DNA of 64,000 bases from Dioscorea cayenensis subsp. rotundata (lineage: Eukaryota > Streptophyta > Magnoliopsida > Dioscoreales > Dioscoreaceae), in the NCBI RefSeq assembly GCF_009730915.1, contig NW_024087163.1, forward strand, positions 1 through 64,000, read 5' to 3'. Numbering within the stretch: position 1 is the first letter of the stretch; the number at the start of each line of letters is the position of its first letter. Below the pieces are notes generated by a model. It was not told where the DNA came from and did no database searches. It saw nothing but the letters and a program-made list of their open reading frames with translations. Shown piece by piece: positions 23,393 through 33,649 of this stretch. A program made the position numbers and the translations under genes.

Positions 23393-24196
23393 CAACCACC
23401 GCCGTTGGAAACAGGAAGATCGGCGACCTTGACGGCGGCAACATTGGTCGCCAACATTGGCAAAAGAAGCCATGGAACCTGCTGTAGACCTAACTACTCT
23501 CTTTATAAGAGATAACATTAATTTACTAATTATTTTATTAAAAAAAAAGAAACAAATGGCTGTCACGTGGGGCAAGATGACTTTACTATACCATTACTTT
23601 ACTTATTATTTTATTTAAAAAAAAGTGGCTGACACGTCATTCGTGCACCGAATTCGGGAAATTGAATTCGGTGCATATATCGTTGCTCATTTACATAATA
23701 GAGTTACCGAATAGGTTTTTCAAATGACATGAATACTAACTTGCTATTCACATCATTATCCACGTCATTCTTTTATATACTTAAATTCAAACCTTTAAAA
23801 CCCCTAAATTCTTAAAATTATAAACAAAAATTATAAAACTATATTTAACATTCTAAAATCCTAGACCCAAATACTATAGAATCATATATCCAAAATTCTA
23901 AAAACTTAAATCTTAAATAATAAATACTAAACCCTAAAATCATAAACCCAAACCCTAAATCCTAAATCATAAGCCCTAAACCATAAATTGTAAATCGCAA
24001 ACAATTTAGGACTTAGAAAGAGAGTTTTTGGTTTAGTGTTTACTATTAAGGGTTTAAATTTAAGATTTAGATGATAAAATAGAAATTTATTTATTTTAAA
24101 AAAAAAAAAGAAAAAAAAAAGAGAGAAAGAATGACGTGGATGCTAATTAGGATGCTAACTTGATATCTAAATTATTTGGTAAAAATATCATTACTC
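22426..24196. mobile_element. Outer Mutator-like element, split by an insertion
   Basis: The left end GAGTAATGCTATATTTACATA (22426-22446) continues after the inserted element with ATAGAGTTACCGAATAGG. The right end, ending ATCATTACTC at 24196, is its diverged inverse: the reverse strand reads GAGTAATGATATTTTTACC, then AAGTTAGCATCC and ATCCACGTCATTC. Flanks TATTTTAAT and TATCGTAAT match at 7 of 9 positions, compatible with an old 9-bp duplication. The interior (23770-24080) has degenerate AAACCCTAAA motifs. A related piece occurs at 57000-57230. No transposase is present. Confidence 0.7.
22447..23688. mobile_element. Inner Mutator-like element, candidate Pack-MULE
   Basis: Long terminal inverted repeats of roughly 190 bp begin GAGCAACGATATATGCACCG and end as the inverse, CGGTGCATATATCGTTGCTC. 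Both sides carry the identical 9-bp duplication ATTTACATA (22438-22446 and 23689-23697), the Mutator hallmark. No transposase is seen. The cargo at about 23190-23480 is strikingly GC-rich against the AT-rich surroundings, has an internal near-duplicate (TTCGGCCACGAGGGAA and TTCGGCCGCGAGGGAA) and a (GA)n tract at about 23353-23387. Such cargo suggests captured host sequence, but its origin is unproven. Confidence 0.85.
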
Positions 24197-24676
24197 TATC
24201 GTAATAGCACTGATCAATCAAATTTTTTATAGAAAAAAAGTGTCCAAGAATTCATAGTCTAATGGGATCACGGTTCTAATGAGTTCCGAGTTTAACTCCT
24301 CACTAATGTAGGGTGTGGGGATGTGGTAGCTCAACGTCTGTGCGAAGCCATTAAATTGGGTAACTCAATGCTCATGTGATTAGTTCACATGTTAAAAAGA
24401 AAAATAAAAAGTCCATTTTGAGAAAATAAAGCCTTTCTATGGTTGAGAAATTGAAGAATACTCTGTAAAGAAATAAAAATATATATATATTATTTTTTAG
24501 AAAATTTTGATTGGCTGCATCGATGTTTCCTGTTAAGCCTCTCACAGTGTCATTCCCTCGGTCTCCACTACGATCACCAAAGTCCAAGTTCCAAGGAAAC
24601 ATCCACCCCTTCAATTGTGCCTCGAGATCCCACTAGAACTTGTGAACTCAATCTTGAGGCAAGGAACGAAGTTTAA
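24197..24676. other. Intergenic spacer, nothing recognised
   Basis: AT-rich sequence between two DNA elements. A segment at about 24255-24360 (TCACGGTTCTAATGAGTTCC, GTGGTAGCTCAACG) faintly recalls tRNA-derived SINE text, but no box A/box B pair or tail could be defined. Confidence 0.35.
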
Positions 24677-25322
24677 CCCTTTGTTTGGTTGGAGGTTTTT
24701 AGAGGGGTGAGGGGGAGTTAGGAGGGGTGAAAGTTGTTTGGTTGGGGGAGTGAGGAGGAGGAGGAGTTTGGAGGGGTGTTTCACCCCTCCAAACCCCTCA
24801 TATTCCACCCCTCCAAATCGGGGTCTTTTGGAGGGGTGGGATTATTAAAACAAATTTTGATGTTTAAATCTTTATGAAAAGACCAAAGTATCCTTTGTCA
24901 ATTTGAGAAATTACGATAATATCCTTTTTAAATCTAATTTCATAATAACAATTAAAATAATAATAATAATAATAATAATATAAGAATGATAAACAAATAT
25001 AAAAAAATGAGTTATACAAATAATATTATTACTAATATTAATCTTAATTTTAATATTAACAAAGTTTGTACAAAATAATCTTTTAGATATGTATAAAAAA
25101 GTATTATGATCAATTTTATATAAAAGGGTAAATTAGTAAAATACTAGCATCGGATCTCTCCTCACTCTCCTCACCCCTTCTTCTACCAAAAAAATTAAAA
25201 TTACCCCTCCACACTCCTCCATTGAACCAAACATAAATTTTTTCAAACCCTCCATACTCCTTCCCTCCTTACTCCCCCTCACACCTCCCCTCCCCCCCTC
25301 TCCCACTGAACCAAACGAAGCC
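24677..25322. mobile_element. Tourist-like (PIF/Harbinger) MITE
   Basis: Ends CCCTTTGTTTGGTT and, as the inverse, GAACCAAACGAAGCC are flanked by TAA at 24674-24676 and 25323-25325, the TWA target typical of PIF/Harbinger. Subterminal GGGGTGAGGGGGAG-type tracts oppose CTCCCCCTCACACC. The middle is AT-rich with an AAT microsatellite near 24957-24980. The same family occurs at 57768-59445. Confidence 0.85.
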
Positions 25323-25652
25323 TAAACCGTAGACGGTGATGATGATCATTATTATGTCACTGCGGAACCCATAAAAAAGCCCAAAAGCCGACCACATCGG
25401 CAGATTCCTCGCTTTTCGCCACCAATGACAGGCTCTAGTTTGGTGTAAATATTGGGTGCGTTTTTCAGGTTCCTGACCGGGATCTCTGGTTGTCCCCTCG
25501 GCATCATCTAACTTAAATAAGCCTCTACCGGTGATTCGTCATTAGACGGCACAAGCCCACGTGATTCATCCTTATCACCCGAACTCATTGGTGAGAGTAG
25601 GTTAACTATTTTGAAAATAGAGACATTGTAAAGCTAGGCCAAGCTTGGGATA

Positions 25653-25721
25653 TCTATAAAAGCGAGGAACCCTAATGCTCTCTTTTATTCGCTCCCATTT
25701 CTTCGATCGGTGCGAGTTTGG
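25653..25721 (+). promoter_or_regulatory. Core promoter and first leader exon of the carrier pseudogene
   Basis: A TATA box (CTATAAAAG, 25654-25662) is followed about 30 bases on by a pyrimidine-rich leader, TTTATTCGCTCCCATTTC, ending at a good donor (TTTGG|GTAAGC, 25721/25722). This matches the usual plant carrier gene plan with a non-coding first exon and leader intron. It therefore seems to be the surviving promoter of the pseudogene at 26810-28652. Confidence 0.6.
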
Positions 25722-26809
25722 GTAAGCGAACTCCTCCCTCTGATTCGATCCGAGTCTCGATTTCCTATTCTTTTCTTGCTTTGATTCTCTATGTTTGATG
25801 TGATTTCGTCTTTGATTTTGGTTATTGGAAAAGGATTGTTCTGCTGTCCGATCTGGTGTTGTTTGATGCTATTTTTTTTTTTGTTTTTCTGGTTTGATGG
25901 TCTCATGTTGTTGATCTGAAGAAAGTGCTGTTCTAAGGTTTGATTTGAGTTTCATGCTTGTCTTTGATGGCATTGTTTGGCCTGTAGATCCAGAGGCGTT
26001 GGATTTGGATAATTCTTTTTGTGCATGAAGAATCTTGTTGCTATTGATGTCTTTGAGTAATCTACATTGTTGTACTTCTGCCCTGCTTTTTGGGTTTTAG
26101 TTCTTGTCTATGCCTGTAATTGAAATGGAATAGTGATATCTGATGATAGCGCTAAAGTTTCTGTGAATGTAATAGCTATTTTTTTTTTTAATACATGATT
26201 AATTGGCTGGCGAGATATTTATTGTTAGATGTCGATTTTGATAGGCTTGCACCTTCCTTTTTTGTCAAATTTTCTTGACTTTGATGCCGCTGAGTTTTTA
26301 GTTATGGTAACGGCCGGAAGTTGAAATTTTGGGCGTCCCGTTAATTTATAATAGTGATTTTTCTGTAAGAATCTTGTTTCATTATGGCAAGAGCATCCAC
26401 AATTGATTTATGAATCCAATTGTCATTGGTATATAAATTATTTGTTCCTGGTGGTTCATAATGGCTGGTTTTTTAGCATGCCCAGTGGATTTTCCATTTG
26501 TTGAATGAATGGATGGACACCAATAATATTTTATGTTTTTAGGTCAGATTTATTCTCCAGCTGCTGTTCATGGTTATAAACCATTCAAGTGTATGCCTCA
26601 TATGCATGGTTATGGTTTATATGGTGTAGATATTAGCTGATCTAGGTTTCTCGAAGTTTATTTTATTATGCGAAGGAACCTTAGAATTCGTTGCAGTTAG
26701 ATGAATTCTGCTGCAGGTTGCATTTGGAGAGGTTGCATGTCGTGTTTTTTCCGTGGGTATTCATTGTTGTGGTTGTTTGTTAGTTTTAGGATTTACTGGT
26801 GTGCAAACA

Positions 26810-28652
26810 ATGGAGGAGAAAGTGAATCATCCGTCATTCAGAAGGTTGCAGGCCAGTTCCAGTTCAGTACTGGTTTTCCCCAAGGTCATCTGGCTCACAA
26901 CCGCAACATGTATAGTCCCTCGATCTTTGCAAAGAATTTCCATAATGTGAATTATGTTAATGGAGACCTTCAGACTTCATTGATGCAGCCATACAGGGGA
27001 ACCTGTGATCTCCCAATGGTTTCATCTGTCTCACCTGTCCCAAGGGTTTACTAGTTTTTCTATTGATTTTATTATGGGAGGAGTATCTGCTGCTGTTTCT
27101 AAAACAGCTGCTGCACTATTGAACGTGTGAAGTTTCTGATCCGGAACCAGGATGAGATGATTAAGACTGGTCATTTATCCGAGCCTTACAAGGGAATCAC
27201 AGATTGTTTTGCTCGTACAATCAAAGATTGTATTGTCATTGTGGAGAGGAAATACAGTAAATGTGATGCAGTACTTCCCAACTCAGGTGAGTTGAATATT
27301 TTCAAGGTTTATTTGTATTTTGAAGTATTAACATCTTTAGTGCTGTCATCTTTGTTCAATAGGTTAATTTCACTTTTTCATAAAAAGCCCTGTTCTACCC
27401 TTTGGGTATAACTGACCTATGGACAAACTTATTTATTTGCTATATATATGTTTCAATAGATGTCAAGTTGCATGTTCATTTTTTTTACTTGCCATGGACC
27501 TTTTAAGTTTTCCTTGAGCACATAGATAAGAATCATGGTTCGAATGTGCTCTGATCCCTTTATGATATAGTTTGTTAAATTTTTTTCTGGCTCTTTAACC
27601 GAGCAGATTCTCAAATATATGTATGTATATATATGGCCTCCTTGGAACTTTTTCTTTTCTACATACTGAACAGGGCTGCTGTTTTATACTGTAAGCAGCA
27701 TTGATCATTTTTGTTTCTTTCATAGTAGAGGAGGATAATATTTTGTTTGGTTTTGGAAAATTCTTTTTACAAATGGGTTGATGGAAAAAATAGAATAAAT
27801 GTCTTCTTTTACTTTTTTTGGTTGTTCCTTGACCTCTGTGTGCGATATAAATTTCTAATAACTAAGCTTCCTACCAGGCCCTGAACTTTGCATTCAAGGA
27901 CTACTTCAAGAGGTTGTTCAATTTTAATAAAGGCGAGGATGGATACTGGAAATGGTTTGCTGGCAACCTATCATCTGGTGGTGCAGCTGGTGCCATCTTC
28001 CCTACTCTTTGTGTATTCTCTTGACTATGCCTGAGCATGCCTTGCCAATGATGCTAAAGCAGCCAAAAAGGGAGGTGAAAGACATTTAAATGGCCTCAGC
28101 GATGTGTACCATAAAACTCTTAAGTCAGACGGCATTGCTGGTCTATACCATGGGTTTAACATCGCATGCGTTGGAATCATTGATTATCGACTTACCGCAT
28201 CCTTCATTTCATAATTTACAATTCTTTGAAGGCAGTACTTCTGACTGGAAGCCTCCAGGTTTCCTAACCATACCTTCTTCTATGCATGTGTGTGCTATAT
28301 ACATTTCTTTATGTGATCTCAAATGAATTCATATGTTTTTCTTTCATTATTTCAGGATAGCTTCTTTGCTAGCTTTGCCCTAGGTTGGCTTATCATGAAT
28401 GTTTCTGGGCTCGCATCCTACCCTATTGACACAGTTTGTAGAAGAATGATGATGCCGTCTGGGGAAGCTGTCAAGTACAAGAGCTCTTTAGATGCATTCT
28501 CTCAAATTGTAAAGAATGAGGGAGCCAAGTCCCTGTTCAAGGGTGCAGGGGCTAACATCCTCCGTGCCACCGTCAATGCTGGTGTGCTTGTTGGTTATGA
28601 CATGCTGCTGGTGTTCGTCTTTGGCAATAAGTACGGTTCTGGTGGTGCTTGA
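26810..28652 (+). pseudogene. Mitochondrial ADP/ATP carrier pseudogene (unprocessed duplicate)
   Basis: Three exon remnants (26810-27286, 27878-28258, 28356-28652) match the intact carrier at 31251 exon by exon and retain GT-AG splice sites, so this is a duplicated gene and not a retrocopy. Lesions: a frameshift soon after the ATG (MEEKVNHPS shifts to VIQKVAGQF); a shift after SSVSPV; loss of a base at the first carrier signature (PIERVK block near 27113-27135); a deletion around 27225 destroying DEG-LWRGN; another shift in exon 2 near 27998; an in-frame TGA at 28032-28034 replacing an Arg codon; and CRRMMM in place of the family hallmark RRRMMM. Exon 3 is nearly open and ends GNKYGSGGA, the usual plant carrier tail that the intact copy lacks. 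It cannot encode a carrier but may still be transcribed. Confidence 0.9.
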
Positions 28653-29389
28653 AATGCTTGAAATGAACAGGATCCTTCTTGATGGTGATGAAAACAGAAA
28701 CAACTGGTTCATCTTTTTCTTTATCCGTGGAATTTTTACGTTTCAATAATTTAGAGGTGGGAGATTGTTGTTGTGTGTTTCTGATCAATGCGTGTCTTCT
28801 TTAATATGTATTGATTTTAACAATTGTTGTTTGCATGCCTTTGTTTCTTTTGTACGGTAATGAATCTATGGTACTTGCCGCATATGAAATTTTTATTTTG
28901 GTGTGATTTTTTCTTCTTTACAAATAATGCATGTGTCGATATAATAATTGTACCAAATCTGATTAATTAGTTTGCCTCTTCTCTGGTATTTTTTTAAATT
29001 TAAAATGCATTTTTTTTAAGGCAACGAGCACCAAAACCCAGGGACGTGCACGTGTGGGGAGCAAGGCTTAACGCCGACCGTTGGTTAATGCAATTTTTTT
29101 TTTCTATTTATAATTACATTTATGAATACATTCAATCTGAAATGCACTCTTTATTTTATTTATGTACGTATAAAATCTGTAATGAAAATGAGTTTTTGAT
29201 ATAGCCTAAAAATTATTAAATTTATCGTAAAATAATTTTATATTTCTGTTGCATGTCCAGTGATACATTAAATATTTTAAAAAAATACGAATATTAAATA
29301 AACATTATACCAGAACTATACATAAAAGACTATCCATACCACATATATATATATATACATTTTATATATAATAATGCAAATTAATTATG
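28653..29389. other. Spacer between the carrier pseudogene and the intact gene
   Basis: The first 200 bases are likely the pseudogene's 3' UTR (AAATGAACAGGATCC onward). The rest is AT-rich DNA with no recognised gene or element ends. Confidence 0.45.
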
Positions 29390-29990
29390 ATGGGTTTTTT
29401 TGACTGACATGGGGAAAGAAAAGTCTCTGCCCAACTCCTCCTCCATGGAGAAAACAATTCCAAAAGAGAAGTCACCCTTTTCCTTTGATGGCTTCTCAAA
29501 CTTGATCTCTTCTCATTTCCAATCCTTTCCTTCTCTTCTCGAAGGCGGAGCTCTTTATCTACCCATACATAATCAGGTTTTGCTCTCTTATTCTAATCAC
29601 ACATTTGTGTGGGAAATTTACAAGCCTTGATTAGACCGTCAAGTTATGTCCTTACTGCTTGATTGTTTGTATTTGTATTTGTGTATATATATATATTTTA
29701 TATATTTGACCCAGGTTGACAAGTCACATCTAAGATGTGCATAGGTTTTAAGGTATAGAATTACTATTTTTAATACAGTTATGATCTCACACTGTATGAG
29801 TTAAGATTCAAACCCTCGTTTTTTTAAGAGCAGCACATGAACACTAAATTAGGAGCCAATAAATCAAAGGTTTGTTAGCTGTTTTGTATATTTTATATAT
29901 TATGAATTATTATTTTTTTTATGGTTTTATATTGGTGTATCGATTCAGCTGAACTATTAGTGCTTGAGAATTTCAAGTAAAAAAGAAAAG
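29390..29990 (+). repeat. Distal copy of the duplicated carrier leader segment
   Basis: Aligns with 30030-30375. Shared blocks include AAAGAGAAGTCA, ATCTCTTCTCATTTCCAATC, CATAATCAG|GTTTTGCTCTC and, further on, TTAGTGCTTGAGAATTTCAA. In the distal copy the CATAATCAG|GT donor lies at 29576/29577. The position equivalent to the proximal TATA box reads ATTCCAAAAGAG, so TATA is not recognisable. It could provide an alternative first exon or be an inert duplicate. Confidence 0.75.
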
Positions 29991-30029
29991 TCTACTTTTA
30001 CCAAGTATACTATGTAATTCAAATTATAA

Positions 30030-30375
30030 TACTTTTTTTGACCAACAACATGTGAAAGAAAGTCCTGCCCGGCTCTCCGGAAAAACAAACTATAAAAAAA
30101 GAGAAGTCAGCCTGCCCTCTTGATACATTCACAACCCTTCATCTCTTCTCATTTCCAATCTTTCCTTAATTCAAATACTAAGAGGAGCTCTTTCCATACT
30201 CATAATCAGGTTTTGCTCTCTTATTCCAATCCCACATATGGTATTCTAGTTTTTTTGTTTTTTTTTTTGTTCATGTTTTTGATATTTTGTGTATTATGTA
30301 TTAATCCTGTGATAATTTTATGTTAGTGTATTAATTCAGCTGATTTATTAGTGCTTGAGAATTTCAATTAAAAAT
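30030..30375 (+). promoter_or_regulatory. Proximal leader/promoter segment of the ADP/ATP carrier
   Basis: A TATA-like CTATAAAAAAA sits near 30090. About 30-100 bases on lies a pyrimidine-rich leader with CATCTCTTCTCATTTCC, ending at the donor CATAATCAG|GTTTTG (30209/30210). The matching acceptor is ATTACAG at 31249, one base before the start ATG. This gives a leader intron of about 1.04 kb. Plant carrier genes commonly have such a 5' UTR intron; the start of transcription is inferred. Confidence 0.6.
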
Positions 30376-31250
30376 GGTTAGTGGTTTTTATGAATCAGTG
30401 ACTTTTATGTTGTTTTTGAAGAGATTTCCACATGATTAGGCATTGATTAATTGATTGATTGTTCGTTGGTTATCTTTTTAATCTTGTTTTATTTTATTTT
30501 ATTTAAAGAAGCAGTCTGGTTTGAATCTATGGTTGTGATGTTGAATGAACTCTTTTCAGTAGTTCATGGCTGCAGGCTGCCCAATTAATGTTGCATTCTA
30601 TATTTCAAGAAATGAAATTTCTCTTTGTCAACATTAATTGATAATATTTTCTTGTTTTCAGAAAAGGAATAAAGCCATGATTATTTGTTTATTATATCTG
30701 AAACTTAATTAGAGCAAAGAAACTGTTTGTGTTGCATGTTATAGTACACTTCAATTTAGCTCCAAACCAACAAACTCAATTCACCCTCTTATATCTGACA
30801 GCCTTTGATAGTCTGTTTAGCTTCAGAGAAAACTTTGAAATTTTCTCTAAAACTAAACCATGTATATTTAAAAGGCCATTTAGTTCTTCAGAGAAAAATA
30901 GAGATTGCTAATTTCCTACTATAAAGTTAAACAATTTTTCAATTGTCAAATAGAAGTAAAATCATCCAGTTCTTTATATACAAAAAAGAAGTTACTAGTC
31001 TAAAGTTTAACAATTTTTTCTAAAGTCACTGAGCACTGAAGAGAAAACTTAAAAAAAATTCAAAGCCAAATGGTCTCTCAAATGCTGTCTATCCAATTTG
31101 ACAAATATTTTTGTACATAAGATAAACTCTAACAATACATATTCCTAAAATAGTTATCTTCATTCTAATTCTATGTAAAAGTTAAGCTACTCCAAACTTG
31201 GAAGATGTTTTGTTTTGTAACTTATATATACTATACATTTTGATTACAGA

Positions 31251-32581
31251 ATGGCACGTCAAGAGCAACAACCAATCATCATCCAGAAACTCACTGCCAA
31301 TCCTCAGCTGATCAATGCCAAAGCTTTACAAGATCAGCCATTCTTTCACAACCATTCACAATATACTAGGCGCATTCTTGATGAGTATTATGTCAATAGG
31401 GGTTCACAGTTTCTTTCAATGAATTCATATAGAGGAATTGGTGATACGTCGATGATTTCTTCGGCCTCGCCTGTGGTTGCCAATGCACCTGCGGAGAAAG
31501 GGGTTTCGGGTTTCGCCGTAGATTTTCTTATGGGTGGAGTATCTGCTGGTATTTCCAAAAGTGTTGCCGCGCCTATTGAGCGTGTGAAGCTTTTAATTCA
31601 GAATCAAGACGAAATGATTAAGAATGGCCGTCTTTCTAAGCCTTATAAGGGAATTACTGATTGTTTTGCTCGCACGATCAAAGATGAAGGATTTATTTCG
31701 TTGTGGAGAGGAAATACTGCAAATGTTATTCGATACTTCCCGACTCAGGTGAGAATTGCACTATTTTATATGTATATATAAAGTCAGAAAGTTCGGTATC
31801 TTATAGTTTACTAACTTGATCTTGATGTATCATGCAGGCATTGAATTTCGCATTTAAAGACTACTACAAGAAGTTGTTCAACTTCAAAAAAGACAGAGAT
31901 GGGTACTGGAAATGGTTTGCAGGCAATATGGCTTCCGGCGCTGCAGCAGGAGCTACTTCTCAAACTTTTGTCTACTCACTTGACTATGCCCGGACTCGTC
32001 TTGCAAATGATGCAAAATCAAGCAAAGGTGCAGGCGAAAGACAATTCAATGGTCTCATTGATGTGTACCGTAAAACTCTGCGGTCAGATGGCATTGCCGG
32101 TCTCTACCGTGGATTCACCATGTCAATTGTCGGAATCATCGTTTATCGGGGCCTTTATTTCGGACTGTATGACTCTTTGAAGCCAATACTATTAACCGGA
32201 AACTTACAGGTACTCTGATTGGCATGCATTGATTTTGGTTCTTGGAAAGTTTCTGCTAATAATTTCTGGAGAATGTTTACATGCATGGTTTGATTGTTGC
32301 AGGATAGCTTTGCGGCTAGCTTTGCGCTTGGTTGGGTCATAACAAGCGGTGCTAGTGTTGCATCGTACCCTATGGACACGGTTCGCCGGAGAATGATGAT
32401 GACCTCCGGAGAGGCTGTCAAGTATAAAAGTTCAATGGATGCATTCTCGCAAATCTTGAAGAAAGAGGGAGCGAAATCCCTGTTCAAGGGTGCCGGTGCT
32501 AATATCCTTCGTGCCATTGCCGGTGCTGGAGCGCTCTCAGGCTATGATAAACTGCAGCTCATCATCTTTGGGAAGCAATAA
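31251..32581 (+). CDS. AAC: Mitochondrial ADP/ATP carrier (adenine nucleotide translocator)
   Basis: Coding exons 31251-31748, 31838-32209 and 32303-32581, all phase-0 joins with GT-AG introns, encode 382 aa, the usual plant length. The protein exchanges matrix ATP for cytosolic ADP across the inner mitochondrial membrane. Residues 1-80 are a divergent plant-type N-terminal extension, presumably a removable targeting region. Three carrier repeats follow, with signatures PIERVK (108-113), SLDYAR (213-218) and PMDTVR (313-318). The diagnostic nucleotide-carrier motif RRRMMM is at 318-323. The C-terminus ends IIFGKQ, without the KYGSGGA tail seen in the decayed paralogue 3 kb upstream. It is followed by a normal intergenic spacer. 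The pair arose by tandem duplication in the same orientation, and this copy is the only one that can work. Confidence 0.96.
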
Positions 32582-33049
32582 TGTTCTGGTGATGCCTAAT
32601 GATGACGAAAAAACTGCCTTCAATTAAATCTAGGTCTCTAATGCTTATTAGTTAATTATCAGGATATGGCCTTAGGTTTGCATATGACGTTATTTATTGT
32701 TATGTATGCTTTTAGACTTGTGATTTAATAGTATTGCAAAATTCATAATTTCATATCCTCCATGTAGTTATTTGCTACCAACGGCCGGTATACATATACT
32801 GAAAATACAAGCAATTACAAACAAGAAGAAAAACCTAAAATTAACATTTTCTGAATGTAAACATCAACCAGAAACAAGACTAAGTAACATAAGAATGCAG
32901 TACCAACTAGAAAAATCATCAGCTTACACTTATACATTAAAATGAGAGGAGATTAGAGTTAGATAAATCGTGAAACTGAACATACACAGAATTATACACA
33001 TACAAAAGAAACAAGAAGGAAAGCAAAAGCCAAATCAAGTGAGCAGGTT
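32582..33049. other. Convergent 3' spacer between the carrier gene and SPC25
   Basis: The two genes converge here. The stretch should contain both 3' UTRs and their poly(A) signals, but I could not assign the sites. No other gene is seen. Confidence 0.45.
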
Positions 33050-33107
33050 ATCTCACTGGGACATGGACTGGTCCAAGCTCAGCCAGATTGAGTGAACTTC
33101 TTGATCT
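33050..33107 (-). other. Possible 3'-terminal exon of SPC25
   Basis: On the minus strand TGTATGTTTGCAG|ATCAAGAAG is a strong acceptor. One frame after it reads SRSSLNLAELGPVHVPVR and stops at TAA. It would pair with the TTTTAG|GTAATC donor at 33650/33649. However, the main reading frame already stops at the TAG that forms the last codon of that exon. The segment is therefore either a 3' UTR exon or coding only in another isoform. Confidence 0.4.
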
Positions 33108-33383
33108 GCAAACATACAAAACAACACCCTTGAATGATACCATTCAATCTAATGGAGCAATGTCTAAACATCAATATGATGATCAACGTTTAATTTTTTA
33201 GAATTTTTATGTAAATTCTTTTTTATTAAAAAGAAAAGAAAAGAAGGCCTTTTAATTATAGGGAATGAACCGTGAAACGCTGATCAGCTTCTCATTCATA
33301 TATGTCTTTGTTCCACTCAGTGATTATATGGATACATGGTTTCTGGATTCTACAGCTAGCTAATTTTAATGTATTGGGTTTTA

Positions 33384-33417
<34 letters not shown>

Positions 33418-33649
33418 CTCTTTAATATTTGTAAGAACACGTTTACTCCACATCTAAAGCCAAGATTCTTGCATGTGCAGGTGTATATGTACAACAAATT
33501 CCGTTATTAACCAAGTGGTGCATATGCAATTACAAGAATTTTGTTCAGATGTATATATATATATATCTATATATATTCCTTAATAAATCTAACTGTGGAA
33601 AATTGTGCAAAAAGCAAATAGATGTTTAGAAAACAAATTATTAGATTAC

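Noticed and set aside
23930..23990. Telomere-like AAACCCTAAA motifs
   Set aside because: The motifs are degenerate, interspersed and confined to the interior of a Mutator-like element; there is no regular CCCTAAA array, so this is not interstitial telomere repeat.
29710..29850. Possible tRNA-derived SINE (TTAAGATTCAAACCCTCG)
   Set aside because: Only a box-B-like string in one orientation is visible; no box A, tail or target duplication could be found.
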